Positions 58,446 to 64,000 of a stretch of DNA of 64,000 nt are shown here, one piece after another. The first letter of the stretch is position 1. Each line of letters opens with the position of its first letter. The notes under the pieces were generated by a model that made no database searches, was not told the DNA's origin, and saw only the letters and a list, made by a program, of their open reading frames with translations. Source of the DNA: Rhizobium sp. NRK18 (GTDB lineage: Bacteria > Pseudomonadota > Alphaproteobacteria > Rhizobiales > Rhizobiaceae); assembly GCF_024385575.1 (NCBI RefSeq), contig NZ_JANFMV010000001.1, positions 3,997,681-4,061,680 of the forward strand, read 5' to 3'. The position numbers and the translations under genes were made by a program.

Positions 58446-60863
58446 TCATGCCGCCCTTTTCATCCCGCCGTCCGCAGACCGGATCAACCGGACTTCTCCA
58501 CCCGCCGGCAGCGTCAAGGCAATTTTCTCGTCTTCCAGTCTGAATGTGCGACCTTGCACGATTTCGCTTCTGATCCGCAACTCCGAGAGCCTGCCGCCGC
58601 ACCAGATCATATCAATTTCCAGCTGCCCCCGGCCTCTCAATCCCCGCGCCTCGCCATCGGCCCAGGCTCCAGGCAAAGCCGGCAGGATGACGACTTCGCC
58701 GGACTGGCTTTGTACCAGCATTTCAGCGACGGCGGCGGTGTAGCCGAAATTCGCGTCTATGTTGAACGGCGGGCAGGCCGTCAGAAGATTGGGATATAGG
58801 CCACCGCCGAGATCGGCCTGTCGCTCAATGGTGGAGTCGACCGGGTTCAGCAGGTGCCCGATGTTGCGATAGGCCATATCCGCACGGCCGAGCCGCGCCC
58901 AGAGCGCCGCTTTCCAGGCAAAGGACCAACCGGTGCCGACATCGCCGCGCTCTTCGAGCACGCGCGAAGCGGCGGCGGCAAGCTCGGGCGTCTCGGCAGG
59001 CGATATCTGCGCCGCCGGAAAGACGCCGTAAAGGTGAGACACGTGGCGATGGGGGTGCTCGGCCTGCGGCAGGTCTTCGCTCCACTCCAGAAGCTGCCCG
59101 TCGGCGGCTATGCCAAAGCCCGGAAGCCGGGTGAGGGCAGCTGCCGCTTCAAGCACAACCGCATCTTCGGGCATGTCCAGAACAGCGGCGGCATCGACGA
59201 TCGTCGAGAAGAACTCCCTCAAGATCGCGATGTCCATGGTCGCACCGATGCTGAGTGCGTGGCGGCTTCCGTCGGGCAGGAAATACGTGTTTTCCGGCGA
59301 TGTCGACGGCGCCGTCGTCAGGCTGCCGTCCGGCAGCTCCACCACCCAGTCAAGGTAGAACTCGGCCGCGCTGCGCAGGATCGGCCAGGCCGTGTCACGC
59401 AAGAATTTTCTGTCGCCGCCGAACAGATAGTGTTGCCAGAGATGCTGGCAGAGCCACGCGCCCCCCATGGTCCAGAGGCCGTAACGGATCGGATAGTCAT
59501 GGGCCCGACCGTTGAGCGCACCGATGGCGGTGGTCTGGTACCGACCATCCACCTGGTGGTGGGCAACCCAGCCACGCATCCCGTACTGCACGGACGCGGT
59601 CCGCATGCCGAACACACTCAGGCTACTGATGAAATCGAAGAGCGGTTGATGGCATTCGGCAAGGTTGCAGGGCTCGGCCGGCCAGTAATTCATCTGCAGG
59701 TTAATGTTGATGGTGTAATTGGACCACCATGGCGGCTGTACCTTGTCGTTCCAGATGCCCTGAAGGTTTATCGCCCGTGACCCCGGTCTGCTCGACGAGA
59801 TCATCAAATAGCGACCGTAGTTGAACAGCAAGGCTTCCAGGGCAGGGTCGCGCGCGGGCCCCGCCTGGCGCTGCAGGCGTTCGTCCGTCGCCAGGGCGGA
59901 CGGACCGATCGGGGAGCCAAGCGTCAGGGAGGCCCGGTCGTAGAGTGCGCGATGGGCAGCCACATGTCGCTCAAGCAGACTGGCCAACCCCAAACGTTCG
60001 GCAGCATCTAGCCTGTCCATGCAATCCCGAAGCTGCACGTCGTCCTCACATCCGACAGAGGTTGCGACAAGCAGCGTGAAATCGCCTTCGACGACCAGCC
60101 CTTCACCATCCGATGCCACGGATGCCCCGAGAACGCGGACAACGGTGACGCATTTTCGTGGCGGATCATCCTCATAAAAAATGTTCTCGCCATCGCGGAC
60201 CCGTTCGTCCACGCCAGACCAGTCCACCATCGATGGCGCGTCAGCCCAGATGACAAGTTCCCGACCGGTGCTGCGGGACACATGGCGGGTCTTGGACGTG
60301 AGCGAAAGAACGGTTCTGGCCTGTGAAGGATTGTCGAAGCCGGCGTCGAGTACGAAAAGCTGATCGGGAGCCGACGCAAATGCCCGTCTTTTGACATGAC
60401 CGACCTCCGGTGCGTCATAATCAACCTCAGCGATCGCCGTGCCGAGATCGAGCCGTCGCGTGTAACCCTCCACGGCCTCGTGATCCCACCCGATGATCAG
60501 ATCGGCCGCCGGCAGATATGGCTGGTTGAACTCGGTGAGCAGCTTTTGTTCGACGAGAACCTCGGCGCCCGCCACGTCACCTGCAAACAGACGCCGGCGC
60601 ACTTCATCCAGAACAAGGGGGCCCATGGCTACCGGCGCGGGGGCATCCCGTCCCGCCCAAAAGCGATCGTCATTGAGGCAAATCACGTCTGTGGTCGTGC
60701 CGCCCCGGATCATCGCTCCGAGGTTGCCGTTGCCCAACGGAAGGGCTTCATTGAAATTGCGGCCCGGCGCACTGTAGAAGAGCCTGTGATATTCGTCCTG
60801 GAAGCGGCAATCCCCGGTCGTCGGGAGGCTTTCGGCCTCCGCCTGTCTGCAGTCCTCGTTCAT
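58446..60863 (-). CDS. GH95 family glycoside hydrolase (alpha-L-fucosidase/galactosidase), cytoplasmic
   Basis: 805 residues: N-terminal beta-sandwich (LPLGNGNLGAMIRGG, about 40-54), linker and (alpha/alpha)6 barrel. Catalytic segments of the GH95 inverting enzymes: NLQMNYWPAEPCN (about 389; paired Asn), TTAPSTSPENTYF (about 524; acid Glu) and NIDANFGYTAAVAEML (about 702). No signal peptide, so the substrate must be imported intact by the adjacent ABC system, unlike secreted gut GH95 enzymes. Lies between the permease (4 bases) and LacI genes. Alpha-1,2-L-fucosides and L-galactosides of plant xyloglucan are known GH95 substrates. Confidence 0.85.
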   Translation of the reverse strand: MNEDCRQAEAESLPTTGDCRFQDEYHRLFYSAPGRNFNEALPLGNGNLGAMIRGGTTTDVICLNDDRFWAGRDAPAPVAMGPLVLDEVRRRLFAGDVAGAEVLVEQKLLTEFNQPYLPAADLIIGWDHEAVEGYTRRLDLGTAIAEVDYDAPEVGHVKRRAFASAPDQLFVLDAGFDNPSQARTVLSLTSKTRHVSRSTGRELVIWADAPSMVDWSGVDERVRDGENIFYEDDPPRKCVTVVRVLGASVASDGEGLVVEGDFTLLVATSVGCEDDVQLRDCMDRLDAAERLGLASLLERHVAAHRALYDRASLTLGSPIGPSALATDERLQRQAGPARDPALEALLFNYGRYLMISSSRPGSRAINLQGIWNDKVQPPWWSNYTININLQMNYWPAEPCNLAECHQPLFDFISSLSVFGMRTASVQYGMRGWVAHHQVDGRYQTTAIGALNGRAHDYPIRYGLWTMGGAWLCQHLWQHYLFGGDRKFLRDTAWPILRSAAEFYLDWVVELPDGSLTTAPSTSPENTYFLPDGSRHALSIGATMDIAILREFFSTIVDAAAVLDMPEDAVVLEAAAALTRLPGFGIAADGQLLEWSEDLPQAEHPHRHVSHLYGVFPAAQISPAETPELAAAASRVLEERGDVGTGWSFAWKAALWARLGRADMAYRNIGHLLNPVDSTIERQADLGGGLYPNLLTACPPFNIDANFGYTAAVAEMLVQSQSGEVVILPALPGAWADGEARGLRGRGQLEIDMIWCGGRLSELRIRSEIVQGRTFRLEDEKIALTLPAGGEVRLIRSADGGMKRAA

Positions 60864-60867
60864 CTCT

Positions 60868-61695
60868 TCATTCCTTCACGCCGCCAGCCGTCAGGCCCTG
60901 CGTGATGAAGCGCAAGCCGAACAGCACCACCAGCAGGGCCGGGACCGCCAGCAGGACGAGGCTGGCATTGTAACGTCCTATGCCCGATGGCGTCGCGCCA
61001 AGCACCTCCTTGAAGCGCAACACGGCTTGCGCCGCCGTGGTGTGGGTCACGTCCGAGAGAAACAGGGACGGCAACAGGAAATCCTGCAGGGACCACATGA
61101 TGGAAAGAGCGCCAAGATTGACCAGCGCCGGCTTGCTGAGGGGCACGAAGATGTCGACGAAGACCCGGAAATGCGAGGCGCCGTCCATCAGCGCCGCTTC
61201 GATGAACGTCTTCGGCAGGCTTTCCGCGTAATTGCGAACCAGAAGCACACCGAAGGGCAGTGTCATCGCGGCCTCGGGGAGAGCGACGCCAATGAGCGTG
61301 TCGCGCAGGTTCGTCTCCCGCGTAATGAAAAACAGCGGAATCAGAATGGAGGTGAGCGGCACCGCCATGAAGATCAACACCACCGAATACAGGACTTCGC
61401 GACCCCGAAACTCGAAGAATGTGAAACCGTAGCCGGCAAGCGCGGAAATCAACACGACAACGAGCGCATGCGTCAGTGCGATGACGAAGGAGTTGAAATA
61501 GGTGCGCAGCAAGGACACGCCGCCGATCTCCTGGGTCAGCACGTCGATGAAGTTCTGCACGCCGTTGAAGGCGAATCCGCGTGACACCGCCGCGATCAGC
61601 GGCAGCGACCAAAGCGCTGCCAAGAGGATGATGAATGTCGTCATCACGATCTTTTCGTAACGGCGACGATACAGCATGTCGGATGATGCGCTCAT
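60868..61695 (-). CDS. Carbohydrate ABC permease (MalG family)
   Basis: 275 residues, six membrane segments, and the EAA loop EAALMDGASHFRVFVDIFVP (about 165-185), diagnostic of MalG-type permeases. ATG overlaps the stop of the partner permease (ATGA). Second half of the channel for the putative fuco-oligosaccharide. Confidence 0.9.
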   Translation of the reverse strand: MSASSDMLYRRRYEKIVMTTFIILLAALWSLPLIAAVSRGFAFNGVQNFIDVLTQEIGGVSLLRTYFNSFVIALTHALVVVLISALAGYGFTFFEFRGREVLYSVVLIFMAVPLTSILIPLFFITRETNLRDTLIGVALPEAAMTLPFGVLLVRNYAESLPKTFIEAALMDGASHFRVFVDIFVPLSKPALVNLGALSIMWSLQDFLLPSLFLSDVTHTTAAQAVLRFKEVLGATPSGIGRYNASLVLLAVPALLVVLFGLRFITQGLTAGGVKE

Positions 61696-62585
61696 TGGTG
61701 CCGATCCTTGCCGGAAAACCGCATGTGAATGGCGGAGAGAACGAGGGTCACCAGCAGCGTCGCGATGGCCGCCGCGGACCCGTATCCGACATTCGCCCCG
61801 GTGGTTGAAAACGCGTACACGTAGGTACCGGTAATCTCCGTCGCGCCGGCCGGGCCGCCGCCAGTGGAGAAGAAGACGATGTCGAAGGCGCGAAAGCTGG
61901 TCAGAAGCGTGGAAATGACAATCGTCCGGTGAGTACCCTTCATGATCGGAAACAGGATTTCGACGAAGAGACGCCAGGTTCCGGCGCCGTCGATGACGGC
62001 CGATTCGATCAGAGAGGTGTTGATGGTGCTGAGATTGGCCGTGTAATAGAGCACCGGCAGACCGATGATGTAGACGAAAAGGATGATCACCACGCCATAG
62101 GCAAGCGTCGGATCAATCAGCCAGTTCTGCGCCATCCATCCCAGTCCGATATCGGACAGCAGGACGTTCACCGAGCCGAACCGCGCCTCCAGCAGGGTGC
62201 GGAACACGGATGCGACCAGCGACAAGGGCATCAGCGCCGGCAGCAGAAATATCGTGTAGAGCAGGGTTCGTGCGCGCCATGTTGCCGACAGGGTGACGGC
62301 GATGAAGAAACCGAGGGTCAAGGCGGCGCCAATGCTGACGCCCGCGAAGACCAGGTTGTTGACGAAGGCCTTGAGGAAGCGGTGATCCGTGAACAGGAGC
62401 ACGAAGTTCTGCAGTCCGATCCACTTGCCGTTGACCAGTGACATCGAGATGCGTTGCAGGCTGGTATAAAACAGGAAGCCCGTCGAAAAGACATAGTAGA
62501 CCGCGAACATGAGTGCGAGCGGGCCAAAGAAGAGAATGGATTCCCGCAGGCCGAGACGATGGATGATCGGCTTCTGGTTCGACAT
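61692..62585 (-). CDS. Carbohydrate ABC permease (MalF/UgpA family)
   Basis: 297 residues, six membrane segments starting ESILFFGPLALMFAVYYVFS, and EAA loop ESAVIDGAGTWRLFVEILFP (about 190-210). Follows the binding-protein gene after a 58-base gap occupied by a stem-loop. No ATPase gene is in this operon, so a shared MsmK/UgpC-like ATPase elsewhere in the genome must energise it. Confidence 0.9.
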   Translation of the reverse strand: MSNQKPIIHRLGLRESILFFGPLALMFAVYYVFSTGFLFYTSLQRISMSLVNGKWIGLQNFVLLFTDHRFLKAFVNNLVFAGVSIGAALTLGFFIAVTLSATWRARTLLYTIFLLPALMPLSLVASVFRTLLEARFGSVNVLLSDIGLGWMAQNWLIDPTLAYGVVIILFVYIIGLPVLYYTANLSTINTSLIESAVIDGAGTWRLFVEILFPIMKGTHRTIVISTLLTSFRAFDIVFFSTGGGPAGATEITGTYVYAFSTTGANVGYGSAAAIATLLVTLVLSAIHMRFSGKDRHQ

Positions 62586-62607
62586 GACGTTTCCTTCGGA
62601 GAAGAGT

Positions 62608-62635
62608 GCCCCGTGCGCTGACCGCGCAACGGGGC
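62608..62635 (-). promoter_or_regulatory. Intercistronic stem-loop after binding-protein gene
   Basis: GCCCCG-T-TGCGC pairs with GCGCA-CGGGGC (11 pairs, one bulged T, 5-base loop) between the binding-protein and permease genes. Same position as hairpins in other importer operons of the window. Confidence 0.6.
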
Positions 62636-62643
62636 AGCCTGAA

Positions 62644-63939
62644 TTACAGGGCGTTCGAATAGCGACCGCTATCCCACTCGCCCTGCAGGTACTTGAGCTG
62701 CTGGTCGACCGGCGTGCCGCTCGTTATCGATTGAATGAGGGCGTCCCCGACAACATTGGAGAAGTCCGACACATTGTTTCGATCGCTTGAGGCATTGCGC
62801 ATCAGATCCGCTACCACGCCGTAATCCTTGGCGACCCTTTCGCTGGAGAAGTAGTCCGTCGGTAGGGTGTAGTTCTGCTTCGCCGGCACCACGAAGAGAG
62901 TGTCGTCCCATTGAGAGACGCCATCGCCCGACGTCATGAATTCCACGAACTTCGTCGCTTCCGCCTTGTGCTCGGAGGCCTTCGGCACGGCGAGACCGAC
63001 TTCGATGAAGCTGCGGATTGCAGGCGTGCCGCCATCCAGCATGACCGGCAACGGCGAAACCGTGACGTTGTCAAGCTTCATCCCGTTGGCCTTGCGGAAA
63101 GGGACGGAAAGAGTGCCCATCTCCCAGGTGCCCTGCAGGAACATCACCGATTTGCCCTGCTGGAACAGCTCGACGGAACGTCCATAGTCGAGGTCGAGGG
63201 TATCCTTGCCGAAGATGCCGTCCTTGAAGAGGCCGACGGTGGCTTCGAAACCGGCCTTGGCCTCCGGCGAATCCAGGCGACCGCCCTTGTCATACCGCAG
63301 CCTGTTGAACCAGCCCGGAGAGCCTTGCTCGATAATCGTGTCGCAGATCTCATCCAGGAACCAGTTTGCGCCGGTGAACGCGACAGGCACCAGATCGGGC
63401 CGCTTTTGCTTGACCGTCTTCACGAAGGCAGCGAGTTCGGCCCTGTTCTTCGGAATCTGCAGTCCGAGTTCGTCCATCAGATCGAGATTGTAATAGGCAA
63501 CAACCGAGCCGAGCGTTCCCATGGGGGCGATGTAAAGCGTGTCGTCGCCCGCCAGGAGTTTGGCCTGCTCGAGCGCCTTGGGCGCGAGCTGCGTCTCGAT
63601 CGGAGACGTGCCGTACTGGCTGTAGAGTTCCGGCAAGGGCTCGAGATAGTCCTTGACCAGCTTCACCATGCTGCTCGTCTGGACGGCGGCGACATCCACC
63701 GGATCGCCTGAAGAGAGCGCCAGAGGCAGGCGCTGCTGATAGGCGGATGATTCGAGGAAGTTCACTTTGACGTCGATGTTGGGATTGGCCTTCTCGAAGG
63801 CCGCAACCATCCTGTCGACCACCGGAGCGGGCGGAGCCCAGGTCCAGAATGTCAGGGTCGTCTGCTCCTGGGCCACTGCCCAGGAATTCCATGAGACGGC
63901 CAGCGTCCCGGCCAGCACGATGAATTTCGAAACACGCAT
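62644..63939 (-). CDS. Carbohydrate ABC substrate-binding protein (family 1)
   Basis: 431 residues with signal peptide (MRVSKFIVLAGTLAVSWNSW, cut near AVAQ). Family 1 features: TLTFWTWAPPAPVVDRMVAA at the mature N terminus, SVMFLQGTWEMGTLSVP in the middle and IRSFIEVGLAVPKASEHKAE near the C-terminal domain. Ribosome site GGGAGG. First gene of the operon binding protein, MalF, MalG, GH95, LacI. The last 61 bases of the window are its leader; no clear LacI palindrome is seen there. Confidence 0.88.
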   Translation of the reverse strand: MRVSKFIVLAGTLAVSWNSWAVAQEQTTLTFWTWAPPAPVVDRMVAAFEKANPNIDVKVNFLESSAYQQRLPLALSSGDPVDVAAVQTSSMVKLVKDYLEPLPELYSQYGTSPIETQLAPKALEQAKLLAGDDTLYIAPMGTLGSVVAYYNLDLMDELGLQIPKNRAELAAFVKTVKQKRPDLVPVAFTGANWFLDEICDTIIEQGSPGWFNRLRYDKGGRLDSPEAKAGFEATVGLFKDGIFGKDTLDLDYGRSVELFQQGKSVMFLQGTWEMGTLSVPFRKANGMKLDNVTVSPLPVMLDGGTPAIRSFIEVGLAVPKASEHKAEATKFVEFMTSGDGVSQWDDTLFVVPAKQNYTLPTDYFSSERVAKDYGVVADLMRNASSDRNNVSDFSNVVGDALIQSITSGTPVDQQLKYLQGEWDSGRYSNAL

Positions 63940-64000
63940 GATTTCCTCCCAGAAAGTTTCAACGCGCCGAATTTAGGCCTTTAGCCAGGCTGGCGAGGGC

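Noticed and set aside
1..64000. Insertion sequences, integrases, CRISPR arrays, tRNA or rRNA genes
   Set aside because: No transposase, integrase or regularly spaced repeats, and no tRNA/rRNA-like sequence was recognised on either strand; compact RNA genes could still be missed by eye.

Overview
The window reads as an accessory replicon (megaplasmid-like) segment of an alphaproteobacterium of the Rhizobiaceae (Rhizobium, Sinorhizobium, Agrobacterium or Shinella type). The support is the high GC, dense ATGA/TGATG-coupled operons, an agp/mel alpha-galactoside cluster in the Sinorhizobium order, a BA14K-family protein, CMD/AhpD proteins of the agrobacterial Avi_7169/7170 type, and six ABC uptake systems in 64 kb. 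I see no rRNA, tRNA, CRISPR array, insertion sequence or phage gene. Almost every base belongs to a catabolic or uptake operon with its own regulator. This is inference from content only; no database was searched.

Layout. 1-6986: alpha-galactoside-type uptake (OppBC-like permeases, large binding protein), a GH4 glycosidase and an AraC activator. 7015-9754: small operon of a sugar isomerase/epimerase, an RpiR regulator and a PfkB kinase. 9979-16597: LysR, a flavin monooxygenase, two carboxymuconolactone-decarboxylase-fold proteins (one with a complete AhpD-type active site) and a polar amino-acid-type ABC importer. 16608-20163: FAD-linked 2-hydroxyacid dehydrogenase, Rieske oxygenase and its reductase, with a divergent LysR (20286). 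21389-26337: second polar amino-acid ABC importer, a HutC-like GntR regulator and a HisC-like aminotransferase.

26413-36248 is the best-supported system. A sigma-54 promoter motif is followed by a guanidine-I (ykkC) riboswitch and an intrinsic terminator. Then come a NitT/TauT-type ABC importer, two DUF1989 proteins, a urea-carboxylase-like biotin enzyme and an allophanate hydrolase. The riboswitch shows that this is a guanidine-nitrogen operon; by family alone the enzymes would be labelled urea amidolyase.

36361-49962 looks like an organosulfonate island. A probable eight-gene minus-strand operon (CuyA-like sulfo-lyase, DegT aminotransferase, Asp/Glu racemase-family protein, TauABC importer, HpsN-like dehydrogenase, alpha/beta hydrolase) is divergent from a LysR gene. 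Beside it lie a MocR/TauR-type regulator, taurine:pyruvate aminotransferase, an IsfD-like sulfoacetaldehyde reductase and a TauE/IsfE-like exporter. Together the last three would take nitrogen from taurine and discard the carbon-sulfur skeleton as isethionate. The substrate of the eight-gene operon is open and is the most likely undescribed pathway here.

50194-57262 is a mixed stretch: a 24-residue membrane microprotein with its own terminator, a double-BA14K protein, a DadA-like oxidoreductase, a formate/nitrite-transporter-family protein, a poxvirus-like topoisomerase IB and an FdhF/YdeP-type molybdoenzyme. 57389-63939 is a LacI-regulated sugar ABC operon with a cytoplasmic GH95 fucosidase and no ATPase of its own. 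Stem-loops sit directly after the binding-protein gene in several importer operons, presumably to keep binding-protein mRNA abundant.
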